A stretch of 64,000 bases of DNA from Campylobacter concisus (lineage in GTDB: Bacteria; Campylobacterota; Campylobacteria; Campylobacterales; Campylobacteraceae), in NCBI RefSeq assembly GCF_003048405.1, contig NZ_PIQS01000002.1:1-64000 (forward strand), given 5' to 3'. The notes beneath the pieces are model-generated. The model was not told the origin of the DNA. It saw only the letters and a list, made by a program, of their open reading frames with translations, and made no database searches. This document shows positions 8,847 to 19,547 of this stretch, in pieces. Made by a program: the position numbers and the translations under genes. Each line of letters opens with the position of its first letter. The first letter of the stretch is position 1.

Positions 8847-10128
8847 GATTATCCTTTTTTACCCAGCCAATCTTACCATCAGCAAATAAAATTTTTGAGT
8901 AGTCACCTTTTGTGTCTAAAATTTCTACATTTTCATTTTTACGGGATGTGTAAAAGATGGTTGAGTTTTTTGTGGGCAAGATCGAAACGCTAATATCTGG
9001 TTTTAGAACAGCCTTACCAAAAGGGTTGTAGGTATAAATTCCAAGTGCTATAAAAATGGTTGCTACGAAAAAGTAGCTAAGCCTTCTGCGCCAAATAGCT
9101 AATAATATAAAAATTACCGCACAAGAGTAGATCGTGACATCTTTATAGGTGCTAAACTCGCTTTGTTTTGGGTTTAGTCCGATTTGTGTGCTGACATCGT
9201 CATCTTCGACACTCACTGGCAAAGAAAAGCTTTCAAATTTAGCCTTTTTTAGGTTGTAGTAGTTAAAGTCAAGCGATTTTTTGTTTGGCTTAAATACTGC
9301 AAAATAATATGCACTTTGTGAGTTAAAGTCGCCATTTATCGTATCTACGCCTTGCTTTAAAATTGTCTTATTTTCTATATTAAAAGCACTTAGATCTACG
9401 TTATTGCCATAAATTTCAACGACCATGATATTGTTTATATCATCAAATTTTGTTGTCTTAAATTTCTTAACTTCAAGATTATCAGCCACGATATGGTTGT
9501 AGTTCTCATCACTTCTAAGCTCTTTTAGCTTTGGCAAAAAGATATTTATATTTGAGCTTTGATAGTTTTCGCCATTTCTTTTTAGATCCAAGCCAACTTT
9601 TAAAGTCTTTGCGTCAATGCTTGTTGCCTCAAGATAAAAAGTACCTACATATTTGTTGTCTTCACTTTTTACCCATTGAAAATTTTTCTTATTTAGCCAT
9701 TTGATATTTGTTTCATCAAGCTGTGTCTCAAACTCAAACTCAAAGTCATTTTGTGTATCAGCCACTATCTCAACACTAAAAATTTCTCCTATAACAACAT
9801 TTTTTGGTACATTTGTGGCTTTTAAAAGAAGCTCTTTTACCTTGATCTTATCATATACTTGATTGTCTGGGACGCTAATATCTGGCTCGTTTGTTGGAAC
9901 GATGTTTCGCATCTGCTCTGGAGTGATACGCTCTGGCTGTGGTGATACAAATTTTCTTGAAAAATCTTGTTCTTTTGGCGGTTTTTGAGTTTTTGGATTT
10001 GAAGTAGGGCTATTTACAAATTTATCCTCCCTAGCTTCGTCCATCATGTCAAAAACGCTTACTTCATCGGTATTTACAGCAAATAAATTTAGTACGAGTA
10101 GGGAGATAAAAAGAAAATGTTTTACCAA
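8833..10128 (-). CDS. Membrane-anchored periplasmic protein with C-terminal SH3-like domain
   Basis: Protein of unknown role. Visible parts: an N-terminal signal (KHFLFISLLVLNLFAVN), a long periplasmic region rich in beta-type sequence (about 60-330), two hydrophobic helices (about 335-375), and a short C-terminal segment (VEILDTKGDYSKILFADGKI, WVKKDNL) typical of bacterial SH3 domains. The layout recalls BatD-type proteins, but I see no decisive motif. C. jejuni has a similar gene at this spot between purQ and plsC (from memory). It overlaps both purQ (7 bases) and plsC (14 bases). Confidence 0.7.
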   Translation of the reverse strand: MVKHFLFISLLVLNLFAVNTDEVSVFDMMDEAREDKFVNSPTSNPKTQKPPKEQDFSRKFVSPQPERITPEQMRNIVPTNEPDISVPDNQVYDKIKVKELLLKATNVPKNVVIGEIFSVEIVADTQNDFEFEFETQLDETNIKWLNKKNFQWVKSEDNKYVGTFYLEATSIDAKTLKVGLDLKRNGENYQSSNINIFLPKLKELRSDENYNHIVADNLEVKKFKTTKFDDINNIMVVEIYGNNVDLSAFNIENKTILKQGVDTINGDFNSQSAYYFAVFKPNKKSLDFNYYNLKKAKFESFSLPVSVEDDDVSTQIGLNPKQSEFSTYKDVTIYSCAVIFILLAIWRRRLSYFFVATIFIALGIYTYNPFGKAVLKPDISVSILPTKNSTIFYTSRKNENVEILDTKGDYSKILFADGKIGWVKKDNLVKN

Positions 10129-10787
10129 ACTAGACCTTTTAGCATCTTCATACCATCATCTGTACCTAAAATTTTCTCACAAGCGCGCTCTGGATGAGGC
10201 ATAAGACCAAAAATCTTTTTGCCCTCATCGCAAATTCCAGCTATATTGTCGACTGAGCCATTAGGATTTATTTCGTTGCCTTTAGCATCGCAATATTTTA
10301 GCAGTACTTGCTCATTGTCATATAGGCTTTTTAGCGTATTTTCGTCAGTGTAGTAGTTGCCTTCTCCGTGAGCGATAGGGATATTAACCACTTCATTTTT
10401 GGCTAAATTTGCTAAGAATTTATTGTTATTTGAGATTACCTTTAGGTGGTGATATTTTGAGACGAAATTTAAATTTTCATTTCTTCTCATCGCACCCTTT
10501 AAGAGTCCAAGCTCAAGTAGCATCTGAAAACCATTGCAAATCCCTAAGATATAGCCGCCTTTTTTTGCATGCTTTTTTACAGCTTGCATAGCTGGGCTAA
10601 ATTTAGCTATCGCGGCTGTTCTTAGATAGTCGCCATAGCTAAAACCGCCTGGAAGCACGACCAGGTCAGCATCTATTTTATCTTCTTTGTGCCAAATGAT
10701 CTGTGTTTGGCATCCAAGTAATTTAAATGCGTGAGCTGTGTCTTCTTCGCAGTTTGTGCCAGGAAAAAGTATTATCGCTACTTTCAT
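10122..10787 (-). CDS. purQ: Phosphoribosylformylglycinamidine synthase, glutaminase subunit
   Basis: Class-I glutaminase that supplies ammonia to PurL in step 4 of purine synthesis, converting FGAR to FGAM. The triad is visible: nucleophile Cys84 in GICNGFQ, and His198 and Glu200 in PHPER. It begins 4 bases inside the end of purS (ATG overlaps its stop), the usual coupling in the small PurS/PurQ/PurL system. The large subunit purL is not in this window. Confidence 0.95.
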   Translation of the reverse strand: MKVAIILFPGTNCEEDTAHAFKLLGCQTQIIWHKEDKIDADLVVLPGGFSYGDYLRTAAIAKFSPAMQAVKKHAKKGGYILGICNGFQMLLELGLLKGAMRRNENLNFVSKYHHLKVISNNNKFLANLAKNEVVNIPIAHGEGNYYTDENTLKSLYDNEQVLLKYCDAKGNEINPNGSVDNIAGICDEGKKIFGLMPHPERACEKILGTDDGMKMLKGLVW

Positions 10788-11020
10788 AGCACGATCTCAT
10801 AGTCTTCGATGACGGTATTTGCTAAAAGCTCTTCGCACATCACTTTTAGCTGCTCATTCGCTTTAGCTTTATCACTCTCATCGATATCTAAAACAATTTG
10901 TTTGCCTATCCTGACATTTGATACACCGCTAAATCCGAGAGAATTTAAAGCGTGCTCTACTGCTTTGCCAGCAGGGTCAAGGACCCCACTTCTTAATGCT
11001 ATATTTACAACAGCTTTCAT
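10784..11020 (-). CDS. purS: Phosphoribosylformylglycinamidine synthase subunit PurS
   Basis: Small (78 aa) scaffold subunit of the three-part FGAM synthase PurS-PurQ-PurL. It starts MKAVVNIALRSGVLDPAGKA, the family N-terminus, with GVSNVRIGKQI in the middle. The length is exactly as expected. It lies between purC and purQ in the reverse operon with an 8-bp gap to purC. Confidence 0.94.
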   Translation of the reverse strand: MKAVVNIALRSGVLDPAGKAVEHALNSLGFSGVSNVRIGKQIVLDIDESDKAKANEQLKVMCEELLANTVIEDYEIVL

Positions 11021-11028
11021 CTTTGTCC

Positions 11029-11739
11029 TTATGATAAAATTCTTCTTAAAACTTCTTCATAAGCAACTTTTACGCTACCAAGATCTTGTCTAAATCTATC
11101 TTTGTCAAGTTTTTCATTAGTTTTAGCATCCCAGAATCTACAACTATCAGGGCTTATCTCATCAGCTAAAATGATATTGCCATCTTTGTCGATACCAAAT
11201 TCTATTTTAAAATCAACTAGTTTTAGATCTCTTTCGGCAAAAAATTTAAATAATATAGAGTTGATCTCTCTAGCTGTGTGTCTTAGAGTTTGAAGGTCTT
11301 TTTCACTCTTTACTAGACCCATGATGATGCAGTGCTCATCGGTTACTAATGGATCGTGTAAATCGTCATTTTTGTAGTAAAACTCAACAAGCGTAAAAGG
11401 TAAAACTGTGCCTTCTTTTATGCCAAGTCTTTTGCTTAGTGAACCAGTTGCGATATTTCTCACAACAACTTCAAGAGGTATGATCTCGCATTTTTTGACT
11501 ACCTGCTCAGTGTCGCTGATAGTCTCAACTAAGTCAGTCACGATGCCTTTACTCTCTAAAAGCTTAAAAAGCTGTGTTGAAATTTTATTATTTAATGCGC
11601 CTTTACCAGCTTCGTTGCCTCTTTTTTGAGCATCAAATGCTGTTAGATCGTCTTTAAATTCAGCCACAAGTAAATTTGCATCGTCTGTGGCATACATTTT
11701 TTTACCTTTTCCCTCGTAAATAAGCTCTCTTTTTTGCAT
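11029..11739 (-). CDS. purC: SAICAR synthetase
   Basis: Phosphoribosylaminoimidazole-succinocarboxamide synthase, which joins aspartate to CAIR in step 8 of purine synthesis using ATP. Markers: [13 protein letters not shown] at the N-terminus, [10 protein letters not shown] and [11 protein letters not shown]. 236 aa, full length. A strong AAGGAGATCT ribosome site precedes the start. It follows ctpA by 17 bases on the same strand; no purine riboswitch or PurR-type site was recognised ahead of the operon. Confidence 0.96.
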   Translation of the reverse strand: MQKRELIYEGKGKKMYATDDANLLVAEFKDDLTAFDAQKRGNEAGKGALNNKISTQLFKLLESKGIVTDLVETISDTEQVVKKCEIIPLEVVVRNIATGSLSKRLGIKEGTVLPFTLVEFYYKNDDLHDPLVTDEHCIIMGLVKSEKDLQTLRHTAREINSILFKFFAERDLKLVDFKIEFGIDKDGNIILADEISPDSCRFWDAKTNEKLDKDRFRQDLGSVKVAYEEVLRRILS

Positions 11740-11756
11740 GGAGATCTCCTTCTAAT

Positions 11757-13061
11757 TTATTGTTTTATTTTTAAAATTTTGATCGTATCAATTGCTGTTT
11801 TTAATTGAATATCTTCATCAACTTTTTTTTGCGTGATTATCTTTTTATCATCTTTTGCTTCAGTTTTATTGCCCTCGCTTGTAGGATTTATCTTGTTTAG
11901 CTCGCTTTTTAGGTGTGCTTTTAACTCGCTCTCTTTGATACTAAATGCACTATCGTCGCTTTGCGGTACTTTGCCAGGATGCACGACTACATCAGGTGTT
12001 ACGCCAACTGCTTGAATAGTTCTGCCACTTGGCAAGTAGTATCTTGCGATGGTTAGCCTTAATGCTTCTGTGTCGTCTATTGGAAGGATTACTTGAACGC
12101 TTCCTTTGCCAAAGGTGTTTTCGCCGATTATTACAGCACGTTTATGGTCTTGAAGTGAGCCACTTACGATCTCGCTAGCACTAGCACTTCCACCATTTAC
12201 TAGTGCAACAAGTGGTAGTTTTGAAAGAGTTTTACTCGTACTTGCTTTATACTCTACATTTTCAGATGCGTCGCGACCCTTTTGAGAGACGATGATGCCG
12301 TTATCTACAAAAAGATCAACTAGATCGACAGCTTGATTTAAAAGTCCGCCAGGATTATTTCTAAGATCAAGTATGATACCACTTGCTTTTGGATATTCTT
12401 TGATCGCTTCTTTTACCTTTGTAACAACATTTTTGTCAAAATTTGTAACACGCACGTAAAGAATGTTGTCATTTTCTATCATTTTTGCATAGACAGACTC
12501 AACTTTTATAAGATCTCTTATGATCTTTACGTCAAATGGTTTTTGCTCACCTTTTCGCAAAATTGTGATAGTTATTGGAGTTTTTGGCTTGCCGCGCATT
12601 TTATTTACAGCTTCATCTATTGTTGTGCCGATAGTTGAGTTCCCATCTATCCTTAAGATAATGTCGCCTGATTTTATACCTGCTTTATCAGCTGGGGTAT
12701 CTTCTATCGGTGAGATAACGGTTAGTGCGCTATCTTTCATGCCAACTGTTATGCCAAGGCCACCAAATTCTCCACTTGTTTGCACCTGCATATCTTTGTA
12801 AGCTTTTTCATTTAAAAAGCTTGAGTGGGCATCTAAATTTTGCATTAAACCAGCAATGGCTTTATCGATGATCTCTTTAAATTTAATGTCATCAACATAG
12901 TATTTTTCAACGGTTGAAATTGTTTTTGTAAGCTTTGAAAGTGCTTCAAGCTTCGCACTTGCTTCGTCTTCACTCTTTGCAAAAAGTGCATTCACTGCTA
13001 CGCTTGAGATAAGCAAAGCACCTGTAATTTTTAGTGCAAAAAATCTACTAAATTTATTCAA
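11757..13061 (-). CDS. ctpA: Carboxy-terminal processing peptidase, S41 family
   Basis: Exported serine protease that trims or degrades envelope proteins. Order: signal peptide (about 1-28), N-terminal helical region, PDZ domain (about 95-170), catalytic domain with the Ser/Lys dyad in GSASASEI (Ser294) and TFGKGS (Lys319), 25 residues apart as in this family. The tail (about 390-434) is lysine-rich. The start appears to be TTG with AGGAG in front. It heads the reverse operon that runs into purC; why a protease leads a purine operon is not obvious. Confidence 0.9.
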   Translation of the reverse strand: MNKFSRFFALKITGALLISSVAVNALFAKSEDEASAKLEALSKLTKTISTVEKYYVDDIKFKEIIDKAIAGLMQNLDAHSSFLNEKAYKDMQVQTSGEFGGLGITVGMKDSALTVISPIEDTPADKAGIKSGDIILRIDGNSTIGTTIDEAVNKMRGKPKTPITITILRKGEQKPFDVKIIRDLIKVESVYAKMIENDNILYVRVTNFDKNVVTKVKEAIKEYPKASGIILDLRNNPGGLLNQAVDLVDLFVDNGIIVSQKGRDASENVEYKASTSKTLSKLPLVALVNGGSASASEIVSGSLQDHKRAVIIGENTFGKGSVQVILPIDDTEALRLTIARYYLPSGRTIQAVGVTPDVVVHPGKVPQSDDSAFSIKESELKAHLKSELNKINPTSEGNKTEAKDDKKIITQKKVDEDIQLKTAIDTIKILKIKQ

Positions 13062-13218
13062 AATTTCTCCTATAATTTTTGGCTCAATTCTATTAGCTTT
13101 TGGCTAAAAAAAGTATAAATTTAAGCTTATATTTTTGCTTTTAGATAGTTTTTGATACAAATTTATAACAGCAAATTTTAGCAATTAAATAAAAAGAGTG
13201 ACAAGCATTATAAAAATA

Positions 13219-13248
13219 CTTGACAATATAAGACTAAAGTTATATAAT
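13219..13248 (+). promoter_or_regulatory. clpB promoter with overlapping HspR/HAIR-like site
   Basis: A full sigma-70 promoter: TTGACA at 13220-13225, a 17-bp spacer, TATAAT at 13243-13248. The -35 and spacer are overlaid by CTTGACA-N7-ACTAAAG (13219-13239), which fits the HAIR operator layout with three mismatches of fourteen. HspR bound here would block the polymerase. The promoter is clear; the operator is inference. Confidence 0.65.
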
Positions 13249-13280
13249 GGCAACCATATAAAATAACCCAAGGAGATTTA

Positions 13281-15854
<2,574 letters not shown>

Positions 15855-15865
15855 CTTCAAATTTA

Positions 15866-15892
15866 CTTGGCAGGTTGTATCAACTTGCCAAG
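15866..15892 (+). terminator. Hairpin after clpB
   Basis: Two stacked stems, CTTGGCA / TGCCAAG and GTTG / CAAC, separated by a 1x1 mismatch, with loop TAT; 11 bases past the clpB stop and upstream of the convergent phosphate permease end. No T-run follows. Confidence 0.6.
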
Positions 15893-15960
15893 CTCTCATA
15901 TAAATTTTTATACAAAAAATATCTAAAAAATAGGGCGATTTTTGTTATTTAAAAATATAT

Positions 15961-17499
15961 CTAAACGCCTAAAAATTTAGCAAGGGCAAAATAAAATATA
16001 GCTGATGAGATAGCAGCTGCTGGAAGCGTGATGAGCCAAGCAAGAATGATTGGTCTTACCATTTTCCAGTTTGCATTTTTATTTACGATGCCAATGCCCA
16101 AAACCGCACCTATTAGGATATGCGTCGAGCTAACTGGTATGCCAAGCTTTGTAGCTAGAAGTATAACGATACTTGAGGCAAGCTCCGCGCTAAAGCCAGT
16201 TGTAGGTAAAATTTCAGCTAGTTTTGAGCCGATAGTGGTGATGACCTCTTTACCTAAAAACCAAAGTCCAACGACAAGCGAAATTCCAAAGGTTACCATT
16301 GCGATGCTTGGTATGGGTGAACTTTCGTTTATAGAGCCAGTTTTTAGCACGTCGAGTACGGCGGCAAATGGTCCAACTGCATTTGCAATATCGTTTGCTC
16401 CGTGTGAAAACGCAAAAGATGAAGCGGTAAAAATTTGAAACCATGAGAAAATTCTATTGATACTCTTTTCGCTATCGTTTTTGCTCATGACATTTATGAT
16501 AGCAAGGCTTGCAAGATACGCTAGAGCACCGATGACGAAGATGATCCAGATAGTTTGGATGATGCTAAAGGCTAAATTTATATGCTCAAGCCCTTTAAAA
16601 AGCATCATTGATGAGATGACCATTGCTGCAAATCCAGCGATAATTGGGATATGCTTTTTCATCGCTTTAAAAGTGTCTATCTCTTTTTCGCCGTCTTTCA
16701 TAATGCGAATTTTTGAGCGGTACTCGCTGTATTCAGTGGTTTCGATCTCGTCCTCGTCGATAACTGCGATCTTTGAAAGAGTAGCTATTTGCTCCTCAGC
16801 CGGCTTTGTTTTTAGTGCCTTTATAAAGCTTTCTTTATAAGCTTTTCGCTCAGCTTTTAGAGCTTTTAGGTTCATTTTGAGCTCATGTGTTGGCTCAATA
16901 ATCTTACTTTTTACGTAGCCAAATATTATGTAAGACATCACGCCGCCAAGTAGTGGTGAGATAACCCAACTTACGGCGATCCTGCCGATCTCGCTCCATG
17001 AGACCATGCTAAATGGCTCTGGATCTTTTATCATAAAACCCATAGCAAGTCCTGCGCCAACGATGCCACCAACGATCGAGTGGGTGGTTGAGACTGGCAG
17101 ACCTTTTTTGGATGCGTAAAATAGCCAAAGCCCAGAGCTAAGAAGGGCTGAGATCATGATGATGACAAATTTCATCGGGTTTAGATCGCTTGGAAATTTC
17201 ACGATCTCGTTTCTAATCGTATTTGTAACCTCAGATCCTGCAAATATCGCACCGCTAAGCTCAAAAATGGCTGCGATGATGAGAGCTTGCTTAAGCGTAA
17301 GAGTCTTAGCGCCAACGCTTGTGCCAAAGCTGTTTGCAACGTCATTTCCACCGATATTAAAGGCCATAAAAAGACCAAACATGCCGGCGATCAAGAATAA
17401 AAAGTAGTTATTTGTCGGGATGTACTGATAGCCCCAAACGAAAAATCCAACGCTACAAATTGCAAAAATAACAAATGCCAATAAGTTATCTCGAAGCAA
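15961..17499 (-). CDS. Inorganic phosphate transporter, PiT family
   Basis: Ion-coupled phosphate permease of the cytoplasmic membrane. The duplicated PiT signature is seen: GGNDVANSFGTSVG in the N-terminal half and GANDIANAVGPFAA in the C-terminal half, with about ten membrane helices. A charged cytoplasmic loop (about residues 205-270) separates the two halves. 512 aa. The best start is a TTG behind an AGGGGG ribosome site. Transcribed away from the ppx/gppA-like gene; the shared 130-bp gap has two inverted repeats. Link to phosphate and polyphosphate metabolism is plausible from this pairing. Confidence 0.9.
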   Translation of the reverse strand: MLRDNLLAFVIFAICSVGFFVWGYQYIPTNNYFLFLIAGMFGLFMAFNIGGNDVANSFGTSVGAKTLTLKQALIIAAIFELSGAIFAGSEVTNTIRNEIVKFPSDLNPMKFVIIMISALLSSGLWLFYASKKGLPVSTTHSIVGGIVGAGLAMGFMIKDPEPFSMVSWSEIGRIAVSWVISPLLGGVMSYIIFGYVKSKIIEPTHELKMNLKALKAERKAYKESFIKALKTKPAEEQIATLSKIAVIDEDEIETTEYSEYRSKIRIMKDGEKEIDTFKAMKKHIPIIAGFAAMVISSMMLFKGLEHINLAFSIIQTIWIIFVIGALAYLASLAIINVMSKNDSEKSINRIFSWFQIFTASSFAFSHGANDIANAVGPFAAVLDVLKTGSINESSPIPSIAMVTFGISLVVGLWFLGKEVITTIGSKLAEILPTTGFSAELASSIVILLATKLGIPVSSTHILIGAVLGIGIVNKNANWKMVRPIILAWLITLPAAAISSAIFYFALAKFLGV

Positions 17500-17537
17500 T
17501 CAAGCCCCCTTATAAGGTTTTTGATAGGGATTATATC

Positions 17538-17594
17538 TTGAAAAATATTAAAGTTTTTAGAATTTTTCAACTTTAAATGATACTAAATTATCAT
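17538..17594. promoter_or_regulatory. Inverted repeats between the phosphate permease and ppx/gppA
   Basis: In the divergent gap are two perfect inverted repeats: TTGAAAAAT / ATTTTTCAA (17538-17546 and 17562-17570) and ATGATA / TATCAT (17577-17582 and 17589-17594). They could be operators for one or both genes. I could not match them to a known Pho-box. Confidence 0.35.
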
Positions 17595-17629
17595 ATGTTA
17601 GAATCTACAAAAAATTTTAAGGATAAATT

Positions 17630-18532
17630 TTGGTTATAGCGATCGATCTTGGTTCAAACACATTTCGCGTAGCACTTGTCAAAAAAAAACAAAATGGCTT
17701 TAGTAATGAGCAAATTTATGAAAAGATAGTAGGAGCTGCTAGAGGGCTAAATGAAAGTGGCAAGATAGCAGATGAGTCCAAAAATAGGCTCTTTAAAGCG
17801 ATATCGGAGGCTAAAAGTAAATTTGACTTTGATAAATTTACATGCGTAGCAGTTGCAACTGAGGCTTTTAGGGTGGCGTCAAATAGTGAGGAAATTTTTA
17901 GCGAGATAAGAGAAAAATTTGGTATAAATTTTCATCTAATAAGTGGCGAAGCTGAAGCAAAGCTTACATTTTTGGGTGTTCAAAATGCTTTTAGAAAGCT
18001 TGGAATCAGTAAAAATTTTAGTATCATTGACATCGGTGGAGCAAGCTCAGAGATCGGTGAAGATGGAAATTTTATGAGTTTTAAATTTGGCATTATTACA
18101 TTTTTTGAAAAATTTAAAACGCTTGATTTAATGCAAGAAAATGCAAAAATTTATACAAAAGATGCAAGAGAATTTTTAAATAGCTTAAAAAATAGATTTA
18201 TCGTGCTGACTTCTGGCGTACCAACTACTATCACAGCGCTACGACTTGGACTTAACTATGAGAACTATGATCCGAAAAAAGTAAGCGGATATGAGCTTAA
18301 AAATGACGATCTTGCTTGGTTTGTAAATGAGCTTTTGAAGATGGATGATAAGAGTGCAGATTTGGCGGTTGGAAGAAACAGAAAGTATCCACTCATCGCT
18401 GGAACCTTGCTTTTAGAGGAGCTTTTAAGTAAGCAAGAAGCAAAATTTTTAGTTATTGACGATGGGCTTAGAGAGGGTGTTGGGGTGGCCTATCTACAAG
18501 GAAAATTTCAAGAAATTATCACAAATTTTTAG
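17630..18532 (+). CDS. Exopolyphosphatase / pppGpp phosphatase family protein
   Basis: Member of the Ppx/GppA family (ASKHA fold), which removes phosphate from polyphosphate or converts pppGpp to ppGpp. The phosphate-1 loop AIDLGSNTFR is at the N-terminus and the phosphate-2 loop IDIGGASSE at about 140. At 300 aa it is the short form with only the catalytic core, lacking the C-terminal HD-like domain of E. coli Ppx. The start is TTG with AAGGAT ahead. Which substrate it prefers cannot be told. It is followed by the yqeY-like gene after 30 bases. Confidence 0.85.
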   Translation: MVIAIDLGSNTFRVALVKKKQNGFSNEQIYEKIVGAARGLNESGKIADESKNRLFKAISEAKSKFDFDKFTCVAVATEAFRVASNSEEIFSEIREKFGINFHLISGEAEAKLTFLGVQNAFRKLGISKNFSIIDIGGASSEIGEDGNFMSFKFGIITFFEKFKTLDLMQENAKIYTKDAREFLNSLKNRFIVLTSGVPTTITALRLGLNYENYDPKKVSGYELKNDDLAWFVNELLKMDDKSADLAVGRNRKYPLIAGTLLLEELLSKQEAKFLVIDDGLREGVGVAYLQGKFQEIITNF

Positions 18533-18562
18533 TTAATATTTCAAAAATTTAAAGGAGAGGAA

Positions 18563-18994
18563 ATGAGTATAAGAGAGCAAATTTTAGCTGATATAAAAGA
18601 GGCTATGAAGGCAAAAGATGAGTTTAAAAGAGATACTTTAAGAACGCTAAATGCAGCACTTAAGCAGGTCGAAGTCGATCAAAGGATCGAAATGACTGAT
18701 GAAGTGGTACTTCCGCTACTTCAAAAGGAGATCAAAAAGAGGGCTGACTCGGTTGAGCTTTATATAAAAGGTGCTAGAGAGGATTTGGCTAAAAAAGAGC
18801 AGGGCGAGATTGAGCTTATTAAGGCATATTTGCCAGCACAACTAAGCGATGAAGAGCTTAAAGAAAAAATAAAAAAGATTATTGAAGGAGTTGGTAGAAA
18901 TTTAGGCGCTGTAATGAAAATGGCAAAAGATGAGATCGGAGCAAGTGCTGAAGCAAAACGCATAAGTATGATCGCAAAAGAGCTTTTGGCTTAA
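18563..18994 (+). CDS. GatB/YqeY domain protein
   Basis: 143-aa YqeY-type protein, related to the tail domain of the amidotransferase subunit GatB. Begins SIREQILADIKEAMKAKDE and contains RADSVELYIKGAREDL and YLPAQLS, all typical. The family is thought to act on tRNA-dependent processes, but its exact job is not established. AAAGGAGAGG precedes the ATG. Probably co-transcribed with the ppx/gppA-like gene; a hairpin follows at 19014. Confidence 0.88.
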   Translation: MSIREQILADIKEAMKAKDEFKRDTLRTLNAALKQVEVDQRIEMTDEVVLPLLQKEIKKRADSVELYIKGAREDLAKKEQGEIELIKAYLPAQLSDEELKEKIKKIIEGVGRNLGAVMKMAKDEIGASAEAKRISMIAKELLA

Positions 18995-19013
18995 AATCCA
19001 TAATCTTATAAAA

Positions 19014-19047
19014 CGAAAACTTACTTTTAAATGTGTGTAAGTTTTCG
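19014..19047 (+). terminator. Hairpin after the yqeY-like gene
   Basis: Perfect 11-bp stem CGAAAACTTAC / GTAAGTTTTCG with a 12-base loop, 19 bases after the stop. The T-run is inside the descending arm rather than after it. Confidence 0.6.
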
Positions 19048-19368
19048 AAAAATCAAATATGACTTTCATTTTAAAAAGATAATTTTAAAAGCATAATACT
19101 TATATGAATATGTTAAAAGGTAAAATACAAGCTTTTTTATATATTTGTATTGAAAACTATAATTTTCAAATTGTTATTTTAATTTTTTTATTTTTTCTTT
19201 TAGATGAATTTAAATATTGATTTATAGGCTTATTTTGGATTTTATCTTTTGTATGATTTTAATTTATCCATTAAATTTAATGTAAAAACATTTGTAAAAA
19301 ATTAGTTAAAATTTTACAATTTTCAAAAATAATTGTGGTAGAAAATTTAGCTACCCTATTTTTTAAAT

Positions 19369-19524
19369 TTAGCTATAGAAAAGTATGCGGACATTTAGTG
19401 TGTATTTTTTAGTATAAGGATTGGTGAGTCTAAAATTTCTAGCATATCTTCTCATAAATGATAGAAATTCCACAACTCTTTTTTGTTTGTTTAGTCTTAT
19501 CTGCGCTACTCTCGTTAGTCTCAT
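19369..19524 (-). CDS. Possible small basic protein or gene remnant
   Basis: A 51-codon reading frame on the reverse strand, starting MRLTRVAQIRLNKQKRVVEF and ending in an ordinary stop. It is rich in Arg and Lys with a few aromatic residues and has only a weak ribosome site. It lies just downstream of the outer membrane lipoprotein gene on the same strand. I do not recognise it. It could be a real small gene, the stub of a decayed one, or chance. Confidence 0.2.
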   Translation of the reverse strand: MRLTRVAQIRLNKQKRVVEFLSFMRRYARNFRLTNPYTKKYTLNVRILFYS

Positions 19525-19547
19525 AGCTCTAAACAAAGCTTATAAAT

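Larger units (their letters stand above)
18995..19547. other. Gene-poor gap of about 550 bp
   Basis: The longest stretch without a clear gene. It opens with the yqeY terminator hairpin (19014-19047), then about 300 bp of very AT-rich DNA with stops in every frame, and ends with a short arginine-rich reverse reading frame (19369-19524, listed separately). I see no tRNA, no direct repeats and no insertion-sequence ends. Confidence 0.6.

Noticed and set aside
13062..13218. Small RNA in the ctpA-clpB gap
   Set aside because: AT-rich with no convincing promoter-plus-terminator pair apart from the clpB promoter itself.
16028..16438. 136-codon forward frame opposite the phosphate permease gene
   Set aside because: It is the mirror frame of a well-supported PiT transporter, with hydrophobic low-complexity sequence and no ribosome site; a shadow of the real gene.
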